From NCBI RefSeq assembly GCF_003254395.2, contig NC_037644.1, forward strand, positions 12,710,586 through 12,774,585: DNA of 64,000 bases. The letters run 5' to 3'. The notes below the pieces were generated by a model that did not search any database, was not told the origin of the DNA, and saw nothing but the letters and a program-made list of their open reading frames with translations. Positions within the stretch are counted from its first letter, which is position 1; every line of letters starts with the position of its first letter. This document shows, piece by piece, positions 13,845 through 25,154 of the stretch. The translations under genes and the position numbers were made by a program. Origin of the DNA: Apis mellifera (lineage: Eukaryota > Arthropoda > Insecta > Hymenoptera > Apidae).

Positions 13845-13860
13845 ATGGCGCGAAAAATGG
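13845..13860. promoter_or_regulatory. E2F-type site upstream of MCM10
   Basis: The bases atggcgcgaaaaatgg, read on the minus strand, give TTTTTCGCGCC, which matches the E2F consensus TTTSSCGC. It lies about 250 bp before the MCM10 ATG in otherwise GC-poor DNA. E2F/DP control of replication-initiation genes is well established in animals. A bulk match to a short motif can be chance, but place and target fit. Confidence 0.6.
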
Positions 13861-13884
13861 CTAAAAGTGATTTAGTACTTATGT

Positions 13885-13915
13885 AGCTTGATGCTTGTAT
13901 GGAATTCATCAAGCT
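13885..13915. repeat. Inverted repeat in MCM10 leader region
   Basis: Perfect 9-bp arms agcttgatg (13885-13893) and catcaagct (13907-13915) with a 13-base spacer, just after the E2F-type site. It could be a small RNA hairpin in the 5' UTR or a chance palindrome. Confidence 0.5.
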
Positions 13916-14101
13916 AAGAAACTGTAATATTAAAAAAATAATTTTGTTTAGTGATTTATTTTATAATTATTATTTTGCATTAAAAATAAATATTTTCTGT
14001 TTTAAATTGTAAGTAATAAAGGTTAATAATACACTTTTATAATTAAATAAATAATATCATATTCATATAGAAATATAATAAATAATTTTATTTTAGATAA
14101 A

Positions 14102-16180
14102 ATGGATAATGATAGTGATTCTGATATAGATATTTTAAATGATCTCTTAGCTAATAGTGATGTAGAAGAAAATAATAAATCACTTCCAAAAGAAACTCTG
14201 AAAGAATTAGACTTCAATTTTTTAGATAAAACTTCTAAATTAAATAATGAAAATGAATCTATTAATGTTCAAACAAAAAATGAAATTCATGATGATATAC
14301 TTGATTCTTCAGATGATGAAGATAAACGTTATTTTGAGAAACAAAAATACTCTAATTATGGACGTGATATAAAATCTTTATTAAAGAAAGAAACTATTAA
14401 AAAAAATGAAGATAAACCATTATCATGTGAAACAAATAGTAAAACATTTGATTTTAATGCAACAAAAATTAATAAAAATGTAAATATGAATCATAATATC
14501 ACAGTTATTTCCAAAGATATTTATAGTGATCCATTTTTTGGATTGAGAATCATTAATCCAATTGTTTCTTCAGCAGAATTAAAAGCACGTATGATTGATA
14601 AAATACCAGTTACAGTATCAAAAATAAAATATCATCTTAATTCTGAAAATGTAGAGAAAGATTGGGTAATTGCAGGAGTATTAATAAATAAATCTCTACC
14701 GAAAACTTCTCAAAAGGGAACTTCATATTCTATATGGAAAATAAGTGATTTATCTGAAAATATAAACACTGTAAGCCTTTTTATGTTTAGTAATGCTCAT
14801 AAAACTCTTTGGAAAACAACTATTGGAACTGTGATAGGTATTCTTAATCCAAATATCTTAGAATCTAAAGACAATTTTGATTTAGCTACATTATCAATTG
14901 ATAATCCTCAAAGGATTATGATTCTTGGTAAATCTAAAGATATGGGAAAATGTAAATCAAAGAAAAAAAATGGAGAACAGTGTAATTCTATTGTAAATAT
15001 TAGTCGATGTGAATTTTGTTTATATCATGTGAAAAAAGAATATAAAAAATGTTCTCTTAGAGCAGAGTTACAATCATTTAGTAACACTCAGAATTTTTCA
15101 ATAGATATGTTAAAAAAAAAAACACGACAACAACAGAAACCATCTTTAAACCATATGCCTGAATTTCATGCTGTTGTTGCAATGAAAAGCAAAAAATTAG
15201 AAGAAAAAGATGCTAAACGGTTAGCATTACTTTCAGGAAGTCAGAAAAATGATAATTTAATTAATAAAAATTTAAATAATATAAGAGATGAAAATGAAAA
15301 AGTAGGAGTATCGGAACAACAACAATTAAAAAAAAATTTTGAACAAATAAACAAATCAAGAGGTTGGAAAGTTGCTTTATTATCTCAAGCATCTCTAAAT
15401 TCCTGCAAAAATAATAATATAGAAAAAAAAAATTTAAATATGCTTTCTTCAAATCCCCATTTAGGTATTGGTTCTAGAGGAATAATAGATTTGTCAGAAC
15501 CTATAACTAAAAAACAAATTAATATTGCTAAAAGAAATGCAGTTAATTGGGTTAAAGAAAATGGAAAAATCAAACCTAAGGATCCAAATAAAGTACGTTT
15601 GAATAAAGAAGAAAAATTAGAGAGGGGGAAAAAACGACCAAGAGAGCCAGAAAATGATGAAAAACAAGAAATAAAAAAACCAAATGTGTTATCAGATAAG
15701 TTTAAAGAAATGATGCAAACTAAGTCTACTCATACTGATCTTATTGAAAAATCTTATGAGGAAGAAAAAGATAAATATTTCAATAAACTGGAAATGAAAG
15801 AAAAATTAGAAGAGAAAATGTTAACTACTTATAAAATTCCTTGTAAAGCTGTTAAATGTTTAGTTTGTAAATATATATCATTTTCTGCTTCTGACATGTG
15901 CAAGGATCAAAAACATCCATTGCGCGTTATTGATGCAGTAAAAAGATTCTTTAAATGTGCAGATTGTGGAAATAGAACTGTAAGTTTAGATAGAATACCT
16001 TCGCATAGTTGTATAAAATGCAGCAGTTCAAATTGGATAAAAGCTGCAATGATGGATGAAAGAAAAACAAATGTTTCTATCACCGCATTATCCATACGCG
16101 GAGACGAAGAAACTTATATAGGATCAATGATCAAAGATGCCAATCTTAATCTCTTGGTACCAGAAAATGATGACAAATAA
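14102..16180 (+). CDS. MCM10: MCM10, DNA replication initiation factor
   Basis: A 692-residue protein in one exon. MCM10 binds DNA, the MCM2-7/CDC45 helicase and DNA polymerase alpha, and is needed to start and sustain replication forks in the nucleus. The N-terminus (1-150) is acidic and coil-forming. Residues about 165-275 form the OB-fold. The CCCH zinc finger follows directly with C284, C294, C306 and H309 in the C-x9-C-x11-C-x2-H spacing of the family. A Lys-rich linker (about 320-575) leads to the C-terminal double zinc ribbon (C581, C586, C589, C600, H605; then C619, C622, H635, C637, C640). A splice acceptor (ttttag) ends seven bases before the ATG, so a 5' UTR intron is likely. It is shorter than vertebrate MCM10 (about 875) mainly in the linkers. 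A poly(A) signal lies at 16360. The gene converges on eRF1. Confidence 0.95.
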   Translation: MDNDSDSDIDILNDLLANSDVEENNKSLPKETLKELDFNFLDKTSKLNNENESINVQTKNEIHDDILDSSDDEDKRYFEKQKYSNYGRDIKSLLKKETIKKNEDKPLSCETNSKTFDFNATKINKNVNMNHNITVISKDIYSDPFFGLRIINPIVSSAELKARMIDKIPVTVSKIKYHLNSENVEKDWVIAGVLINKSLPKTSQKGTSYSIWKISDLSENINTVSLFMFSNAHKTLWKTTIGTVIGILNPNILESKDNFDLATLSIDNPQRIMILGKSKDMGKCKSKKKNGEQCNSIVNISRCEFCLYHVKKEYKKCSLRAELQSFSNTQNFSIDMLKKKTRQQQKPSLNHMPEFHAVVAMKSKKLEEKDAKRLALLSGSQKNDNLINKNLNNIRDENEKVGVSEQQQLKKNFEQINKSRGWKVALLSQASLNSCKNNNIEKKNLNMLSSNPHLGIGSRGIIDLSEPITKKQINIAKRNAVNWVKENGKIKPKDPNKVRLNKEEKLERGKKRPREPENDEKQEIKKPNVLSDKFKEMMQTKSTHTDLIEKSYEEEKDKYFNKLEMKEKLEEKMLTTYKIPCKAVKCLVCKYISFSASDMCKDQKHPLRVIDAVKRFFKCADCGNRTVSLDRIPSHSCIKCSSSNWIKAAMMDERKTNVSITALSIRGDEETYIGSMIKDANLNLLVPENDDK

Positions 16181-16767
16181 TATCATGCTGATTGAAAATT
16201 TATAAATTATATATATATAAAAGAGTGACATCTTTTTTAAAATTTTTATATCTATTTAATTTGTATGCTATGTTATAAATGTAGATAATTCTATTTGTTT
16301 ATTTTTTATTATCCTTAACATCTATACTTTTTTAATATATATGTAATATACAAAAGTAAAATAAAAAAAAATTTTATATTAATGAAATTTCTATATATAT
16401 ATATATGTATATATATATGTACATGTAAAAATGTAATTTAATATTTTTTACAAGACGAATGTTATTTCAAAAGCAATTAAAAAAATAAATACATTTAAAT
16501 ATACCCATCCAATTGTACATATTAAAATTAGGTATAAAATGGTATAAAATGTATTTCAATGATTATGAGAATTTTCTTTTTTATTGTATTATGCCAATTT
16601 CTTTTCATTTTTCTATTCAAATTTCTATTTCTAACAGCACCTCATCTTATAGGCAAATATATTTTACCAATAATATAAAGACAATTTTCTATCCTTTCAT
16701 ATAAGTAAAATTTACGTATATGTATAAAAAGGGAGAACATTAACAAAAATGTAAAAAGACGTTATAA

Positions 16768-16953
16768 TTGGAACCCGGAAATATCCTTTATTGTGAAATT
16801 GTCACAGAGCAAAAATGTTAAAAACTATTTTTTTATTCTCTTTATTACTATTATTATTTATTTTTTTATTTTACAATCTTAAAATATTTTTAAGTAATTA
16901 TTTTAAATATGCTCTGTGAAAACAGATATTATTGTGACATTTTCGGGTTCTAA
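16768..16953. mobile_element. MITE-like inverted repeat, about 186 bp
   Basis: The left end reads TTGGAACCCGGAAATATC and the reverse complement of the right end reads TTAGAACCCGAAAATGTC. The arms continue with imperfect matches that include CACAGAGC on both sides (around 16803-16810 and the inverted copy at 16911-16918), enclosing an AT-rich centre. Weak similarity extends a further 10-15 bases outward on both sides. There is no coding capacity. No clean target-site duplication is visible, so family and exact borders are open. A large foldback of this kind is most easily explained as a non-autonomous DNA transposon. Confidence 0.5.
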
Positions 16954-17176
16954 TAGCAACTTTTTTGCATGAGAAACATAGACTGTATTTTTCATTTCTT
17001 ATTCATTTTTTCATATTCTATTCTATTCGGATTCTTATTAAATTTTGATATTAACGATACGTTAATTTTTTTGTGTATAAATTTTGTAATGAATATGTGA
17101 AAAAAGAGAAATTGGAAATAATGTTTAATTATCAAATTTCATGTGTTTTTGAAGGAGCACATCAAAATATTTTATA

Positions 17177-17227
17177 ATTGTTAATGTTACAAAATTGTAT
17201 TTTTCACAATTTTGTATTATTAACAAT
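17177..17227. repeat. 22-bp hairpin with 7-base loop
   Basis: The arms at 17177-17198 and 17206-17227 are complementary except for two positions (GTT against AAT in the middle). It is AT-rich and lies between MCM10 and the piggyBac copy. It might be a remnant of a foldback element or a chance structure. Confidence 0.55.
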
Positions 17228-17478
17228 AAAATAAATAATATATTTTTAAATTATATATTAAAAAATACAAAACTATAATGACATATGAATTAATTTCCTG
17301 AAAATTATAAATTAAAGAAAAAATTATAAATTAATATTATAATTCTTTGTTATTTAAGTGATTTCTATTTTCAAAATTAAAATATTTTTTATTTTAATAG
17401 ATATTATTTAAATATTGAAAACTATTATTTTGTCATTATTTCAATATCCCTCTTTATCACTTCACAAAATATTATTAA

Positions 17479-18347
17479 TCCTAGAAAGACCGGGGGAGGA
17501 GGGGGAAAGACCTTCCTCGAATCCACTATTTACAAAATTTGAAAAAAAATTTTTTTTCATTCAAAAAATTTCTAAAAATTTATTTATCTTTTAAAGATTC
17601 GCATAGAAAAATTGATAATTAGATATATTGATAGAAAAACAGATATACCTTACATTGCAACGAAGAGGAATTTGTTATAAACCAAATGACAAGAATATAT
17701 TTATATAAATGTGGAAATTGAAGATGAATTCTCTGTATGTTTTATACATTATTAAATATTGCTACTCTAAATGCCTATTCTTTATTTATAATAGCAAATC
17801 TAAATTAGATTAATAAAAATGAACACACAAAAGATTTTCTTAGAAGAATTATTCAATGAATTGATTCAAAAGCAATTAGACAAGGATCCGAATTTAACAA
17901 GATTTCAAAAGCATATAATAAATAATATAGAAAAAATAAAGGAGCTAACAGCAAAAAGAAAAAAAATAAAACAAAAAAACCAACAGGAAAAGGATGCTGC
18001 TACAAATGTATCGGAAACGAAATAAAAGAATAAAATATAACTTATCCAAGGCAAAGCAATATTGTACTAATTGTAAACAACATATATGTAAAAAACATTC
18101 AAATAGTGTAATAATATACGAAACTTGTGAAGAATTAAATTCTGATGTATCGCGATTGGGTTAAATAAATTATTAATGAAAAATCTCATACAAAATATTA
18201 ATATATATGTTATATTCATATTCCGCATAATCCAAAATTACTCATCCTATTAAAATATCTGTTTTTAAAACATGAAAAACTTAGGTGGACTTAGTATATC
18301 TCTTATTAGTTTTTTACATAATGGTTCGAGCCTCGGTCTTTCTGGGG
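17479..18347 (+). mobile_element. Decayed piggyBac-family DNA transposon, 869 bp
   Basis: The element is flanked on both sides by TTAA (17475-17478 and 18348-18351), the target duplication of piggyBac elements. Its terminal repeats are TCCTAGAAAGACCG on the left and, inverted, CCCCAGAAAGACCG on the right. This is close to the CCCTAGAAAGA start known for piggyBac ends. The right-hand half encodes the frameshifted C-terminus of the transposase. Most of the transposase, including the catalytic DDD region, is missing, so this is an internally deleted, dead copy. At 869 bp it is much shorter than a full element of about 2.4 kb. Confidence 0.85.
17737..18164 (+). pseudogene. piggyBac transposase C-terminal remnant, two frameshifts
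   Basis: Three successive reading frames, each shifted by one base, together match the end of piggyBac transposases. Frame one (17737-17808) encodes FYTLLNIATLNAYSLF, like the conserved stretch after the catalytic core. Frame two (17819-18025, 68 codons) begins with KIFLEELFNELI, like the family's FLEELG-type motif. Frame three (about 18003-18164) holds the Cys/His-rich tail YCTNCKQHICKKH followed by another Cys, a zinc-binding end typical of the family. No single frame gives a functional protein and no promoter is seen. The 68-codon frame with its own ATG might look like a small gene but is better read as part of this relic. Confidence 0.75.
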
Positions 18348-18819
18348 TTAATAGAACGTGTATCATGGTACGGCCAACAATTTTTTACGTAATTTTAAAA
18401 TTCATATTTTTACCGTTCATAATTCATTTCAGTAAAGATGAGTTAAAATTTTTAGGACATAGCACAAATGTACTTTATGCGTACAATACATATAAAATAT
18501 GAGGTAATAATAAGTTCATATTCTGAAAAATTTGATTAAGCAAAACTTATAACGATTACATCTTTGTATTGCCTTGCTAGATAAATGTAACATTTGAAGG
18601 AACAAAAATATTTTGTAGCAATACAGGAGAATAAGATTGCCAAAAATTATAAATCTGTTAGCAGATTATACAACTATGCTTATGGAAGAGATCATAGGCA
18701 AGCCATAATCTAAGTACGTCATTGATTTGTTTAAATGAAATGTACGACGTCTAATCTTTTTTTTTATGCGCATTCTTTTGCATACTCATTTTCTCTTACC
18801 TTACATAAAAATCAAAAAA

Positions 18820-18861
<42 letters not shown>

Positions 18862-20391
18862 CAAAGATTATTTAATATTTTACGCAGATTTTCCCTAATC
18901 TCTTTCAGACATTTACCGAATTATTATAGAACTAAATCTTGTATACTTAAAATAATCTTCTGCTAAACAGAAGAAATAATCGCACCGATATAGTAATAAA
19001 TAATTATCTAGATTCCTATTGAAAGAATGTTTACATATAAAAATTTAAAGAAACATTAAGCTGACATTCAACATTTCGCTGCCTTGAAGACAATACACAG
19101 ATACAATACTTTTAAACCATCATGTTTAGAATTCGTTGTGCACATACCATAAGCCAGGTCATTTTTGTTGAACGTTCTATTTTGATGAAGTTTTCATAAA
19201 GCTTTATCCCTGCATTACATACGTTATAATAGTATAAATAATCTAATTATACTATTAATTAACAATACATTATTTTCATCAAAAGATTCACAATATTTGC
19301 AAATCTTCTTTACTATACAGTGATATTTCATAAAAGATACTTCACCAAAATTGCACGTTTCATTCTTCTCACATTTATACATACATATTATTATTTATTA
19401 CAAAGGCATCATATGAATAAGCAATTTAAATTAACAATGTTAAAATAAATTTTGTAATATTTTCAATAACTGCCACTTAAATATTGCAGAAGATACTTCT
19501 TTACTAATAGAGTGCACCGTTGTAACAATCGAAAAGATATATCTCGATACACTTGCGGAGAATTTGTTATATACAATTATGAGTGTACAAAATATAAGAG
19601 TCGAGAGCCAGCAAAGTTAATGTAGATACGAAAAATTATTTCTTATATGTTTATATGTGTATCACTCGATGAGACGGAAAGATTTTATTTTCCTGGGATA
19701 TTACGCGATCTTAACTTATGTCTAAGGCAACAGTGCCATTAAAAATTTAAGTCTATATACAGAACTCTTCATTATTCATATGAATTTAGTAATCGGTATA
19801 GAATACACGATACGCAACTTCATGTTCATGATAATCAGTTTATTACAGCTTATCCATGATTGTATCTGAACAAAAATAACGCTACATTCATCCTCATGCT
19901 ATTTGAGTATCTTTTTACGTTTTTTCTTCTCAATTGTAAAATTTACGACGAGATGATAACATCAATTTGTTACAAAATTATGATATATCTCCGACCGTGT
20001 ACTGTACAAACATATTCAGCACTGTAACGCGTGTAATTATTTAAATAAATCCATGTGAATAATTAAAGAATGTAACTGTAATACAAGATAATGTTGTGTG
20101 AGATAGGCAGGTATCAAGCTGGCTTAATTAAGTGTCACAGTCTTCGAGTTGCCTTTTTTTCATCATGGACATGGATTATCGGCGCGTCACGTCTTGTGCT
20201 TTTCACCTTTGTGTATCGACTATGAATTGCTTGAATGAAATCTAATGAATAATTTCATGATGTGTGTGTTGCATCATAATAAATTTTATAAACATGTCCT
20301 TCTATGTGCCTCTCTTGAAATATGATGCAAGGGAGAACATATACTTATGTTTTCCTCTGAAGCTAAAATAACTGTCTGTTGAGTCACAGAT
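18348..20391. other. eRF1 distal 3' UTR and spacer
   Basis: No coding sequence is seen. A 37-base poly(A) run lies at 18821-18857. The part nearest eRF1 probably belongs to the 3' UTR used with the distal last exon; a minus-strand AATAAA lies at 19839-19844. The exact transcript end cannot be set from sequence. Confidence 0.5.
18821..18857. repeat. Poly(A) run
   Basis: Thirty-seven A in a row on the plus strand. It is preceded by a pyrimidine-rich stretch, with no flanking duplication that would mark a retroposed copy. Confidence 0.9.
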
Positions 20392-20474
20392 TTAATAATC
20401 ATCCAGATCAAAAGTATCAACTTCAACATCTTCCAACTGCATACTCTGAAAGTCCACTTTGTACCGCAATATAC
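20392..20474 (-). CDS. eRF1: eRF1 distal alternative last exon
   Basis: It lies 3.06 kb beyond the proximal last exon. The acceptor is TTACAG|GT. It encodes [19 protein letters not shown] followed by TFDLDDY and TAA at 20394-20392. The residues up to DFQS are identical to the proximal exon, the middle differs, and the acidic end is conserved, so the two exons look like an old duplication. With this exon the protein is 437 residues long. Confidence 0.85.
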
Positions 20475-22087
20475 CTGTAAAACATATTAACAAAATACTA
20501 TTTTAGATACAAAATTTAATTATAATATTTTTATTATACTAAATTATGAAAATAAATGAAAAATATTTGAATAATACAATACAAATGATGCTCTTTAAAA
20601 AAAGATAGATTTTATAAATAAATTGATTTACAATCGATATAAAATTTACAGTCAATTATTTGTGAAAAATTATGATAAATAATTTTAATGTAATTATTAA
20701 AAATTTATTTAATGATAATTATTAATCATGCACAATGTCTTGTACAGTGTTTTTCAGATTTTTAACAATATTTTAATAATTCATAAATATAATTATATTC
20801 TTCAATAAAAATTAATTATAATATGAAAGAAACAATATTTTAGAAAATACTGAAAAACACTGTTATTTTTAAAGTTATTCGATATAACTTATAAAAAAAT
20901 CATAATATCATAAAATCAAGATGATATGAAATAAATATATTGATAATATGATTATAATGTAAATGAATGTTATACATGTAATGAAAAGCTAATTTTTTAA
21001 AATTACAACTTAAAAAATATTAATTAATAATCTTAATTTATAATTTTATTAAAAATATAAATAAGCATTTAATTCTAACTTATAAGAATAACTGTTATAA
21101 TAAAAAAATAACAGACAATAAAAAATACACTATAATAAAGAATTATAGTGTAAATAAACAGTTATTCATATTGTTATATATTAAATGTATTACAATCTAT
21201 AATTTTAAATAATATAATAATAATATTTCTATAAATTAATAATCTTACTAATAATAAAAATAAAATAATAAATTTAATAAATGTAATATTTATAACTAAA
21301 TCTTGATACTATTGCTAATAAAAAAAATTATATATTATTATTAATAAATAGAATCATTTTTTATATGTATAACATTCTAAAGCAAAATATATTTAAGTGC
21401 AGTAATAAGGCTTAATAATTTCACAGCTTTTTTTTTCACTAAATTAATAAAAAGCAATTACTATACCTTTCCCAATATGCAAGCTAATAGAAACAAACCA
21501 TCAATTAGTACTTATGCTTGATCAAATCGATTAACAATTTAACAAAGCCTAGCTATTTATTACATGAACAATGATTATTTAATTATATTTTATATCCATT
21601 ATCAAAGAAATAATATTATTTTCTTGTTTTTGATAATATTTACCTCAAGTATGTGTAAGAAACATAAAATTATAATTTATCTTTGATAATGAAATAAATA
21701 TTTGCCTATTGCATGCAGCAAACAATTTATGATTATTTTTTTATACAAGCAATAACAAAGCATATTTATATGAATATTAGATATAATTTTAATAAAATAT
21801 TTCATAATAATACGTTTATCTGTATTTAAGTTAATTTAAACCAAAGTTCTAACTCAGAGCTTCAAAATATAAATATATACATTATCAAATTATAAATCTA
21901 TTCTAATAAAAAATATAATTCTAACAAAATTTATAAATTAATCATATACTATGATATTTTTAATGCAATAGATATTTATTATATTCTTATTTATAATCAA
22001 TTTTATGTATTAAGTAATTTATTTAAAAAAATATTGTTTTTAAAATTTATTTAAATTTATTAAAATTGAAAAATAAAGAATGAAGAT

Positions 22088-22128
<41 letters not shown>

Positions 22129-25103
22129 AATTTAAAATATTATGTGGCTTTAAAATAGCTAAAAAGCATTACATGCATATAAAGAAAATTTTCTATATAT
22201 ATCTATTGCAGAATAAAATAAGAAATAGTGGTTTAGATTTTATTTCGAAAATCACATATATATATATACACACACACACATACGCATATATATACTTCGA
22301 TGAATTATTATTACAATATGTAAAATGCGTAAAATAATATTTTGTGAAATTTAAATATTTTTTATTTTTATCTTTAATTTTTATCCAATTATTTTTTATA
22401 CATTATTAATTTATTATATCGTAATATATTGTCACGATAATAGAAAAAATAAAATATGTATTTTTATAATAAATTTAATATTTTTATAGTAATATTGTGA
22501 GAACATATTATATTGAATTCAAGAATCAATAAAATTATATTATATGTCATCTAAATTATAATTAATTTTGTATATAAATATACAACAAAAATTTAAAGTA
22601 AAATGTATCATGAGAAAACAAAAATATATAATTGTGTTTATGAAAATAAGCAATATTATATTTCAATTAAATTGATGTGTATTGTACCTACAGTTTGATT
22701 TTAATTACTAATAATATAATATACAATCACTAAAAAAAACAGTGTCTAATAATGTTCAAGACAGAAAAGTTGGAAAATTGGAATACTTCAACTCACCCTC
22801 TTCAAATACAATTATCCATATTTCATATATGTATATACAAGATTTTCTTAATTTTTGTACCACCAAGAAAAAAAGAAGACAGCAAAGTTTTCAGGCTTTT
22901 TATTTGTAAAAGTAAACATTATACCTCGAAATTCACAACTAAAAATATCTATATTCACATTCAAACTCATCAGAAGAGACATACATATACTACAGATTTG
23001 CACAGAAGTATCGAACTATACTATTCAGTGAGAAATCCAACAGAAGAAACTTCAAATTTTTTTGGACAAATTTATCGTTCCATTCTGATACATATATTTG
23101 AAGTCTCAATAACATAATATATCAATAATAATATTATATTAATGATTTTTAATAATTGAATAAAAATTGATCTCTTCATGATGAGTATAAGATTTATATC
23201 ATAAAATGATATATATGTATTTGATATAGTCTACACTTAAAATGCAAACTATTTGATGTACATTAACACAGTTAAACTATTAATACTATCAGTTATCATA
23301 TGAAGATTTAATATATTAAATTATCATTAATTAATGCAATAATTATATTGTGTAATTATTTTATTTTTCTGTTTTTATTTAAGTATATATATATATATAC
23401 TATAAGGTTCATAAATATTTTGATAAATTTGTCCAGTTCTGAAAGTAATATGTTCTATAATACACGAAATGTAAACGAATGCACTCAAGACAGAGAAAGA
23501 GCTACCTGGTCAACTTTGAGTATTTCACAGATGAAATTAGTAATCATCGAGGTCAACATCATCAAGAGGCTCATCAGCCTGCAGTGACTGGAAATCAACT
23601 TTGTAGCGGAGGATTCCTATGCATCAAGATATACTCCGTAATTAAAACTCATATTTTTAACTTTTCTTTAATACCATTTACTTTTCAAATATATGAATTT
23701 ATTTAATATCTTGATAAAGACACATTCTTGAAACTTGCACTACTTTTTCATTTGCAATAAATATTTTAAATGAAGAAAATTTAGAGAAAATTCTCAAGAT
23801 TCAACTACATTTTAAAAATCTATTGAAAGTTTTATTATATATACACAACATTAAACTTATATCCTTTGTTTTACAGGTTAGCTAATCAAAGTGGAATCAG
23901 CCGCTTTTCAGTTAGTATGTACTTCGAGTGGATGAATACAAATTATTACTTCAAGTATATTACTTTCAGTCAAATATGTTAGTAGCCCCAAAAACAAGTA
24001 AAAAAAAGTAAAACTTACCTCCAATGCCGCCAAAACCTCTTACAAATTGAGAACCTTCTTGAGATTTATCTGTAATGATTTCCAAAGTGGCACCAAAACT
24101 CTTGTAATTGTTTGCTAACCACTCAAGCAAAGGCTGACATTCTACAAGTTCTAATTCTACTCCACTCTAAATTTAATACAGAATATTTAATATTAATTAT
24201 ATTTATTTAATTAAATTTACTAATTAAATGATTAAAATTTTTTAATTTACCTCTTTATCAGTAAAATGAGTTTTGTCTTTTTCTTGTTCTGGTGTTAGAT
24301 GTAAAACCTTTTCTTCTGCATTTGTATGATTTTTTAAAACATATCGTTGAATATCTAAATTCTCCCAACAAATGAGAGTTTCTACACTACCTAATTCTAA
24401 TGCTCTTAAAGTATCTTCTACACCAAAACAATATTTTCCTGTATCTTGCGAAATTTCGTCGAAATAACGACCTAGATAGTTATAATATTGATATTATTTT
24501 TAAAAATAATTATTTTAACAATTCTATCATTATTTTTTTTAAATTTTTAAATTCACTCATAAATTTATATTTTTAAAATAAAAATTTCTAGAATCATAAA
24601 TGATAAATATACTAACCAATTAATTTTTTTTCCTGGATAAATTTTACATTTTGCAAAGATTCAGCAGCTAATTCAATAGCTTGATTAAAACCATTTTCAC
24701 CACCATATGAAACATCTACTAATTTTATAACTTTTGCTTGTAATCTCTAAAATAACAAAAAATATATAAAATTACAATAAATTCAAATTATATTGGAAAA
24801 ATATATATTTACAAACTTAATTGTATATATAGATTGTATATACATATCATCAATATTCATCAACTTACTGGGTCAAACATATCTGATTGACTAAGTTCTG
24901 TTTTAAAATCAGCACTACCCGCTAAAATTAAGCCAGCAATATTAGGTTTATCATTAGTAATATATAGTTGCGTAGCTACTTCTGCGACTTTTCGAACATA
25001 ATTGTGTCGTTTTTCCATACGCAACCGAGCAAAACGAAGTGCTGACTGTCCTCCTCTGCCTAAAATTAAATTTAATTAATTAATGTAACCATTTTCAGTA
25101 AAC

Positions 25104-25154
<51 letters not shown>

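Larger units (their letters stand above)
16181..17478. other. MCM10 3' flank and AT-rich spacer
   Basis: AATAAA at 16360-16365 is the likely MCM10 poly(A) signal. The rest is AT-rich and non-coding and holds two inverted repeats, listed separately (16768-16953 and 17177-17227). Confidence 0.6.

Noticed and set aside
17819..18025. Stand-alone 68-residue gene with ATG
   Set aside because: It lies inside the piggyBac copy and its sequence continues the transposase frames before and after it.
22080..23117. Frames in the eRF1 last intron (85 and 121 codons)
   Set aside because: They are translations of (TA)n, (CA)n and AT-rich sequence; no homology and no splice logic.
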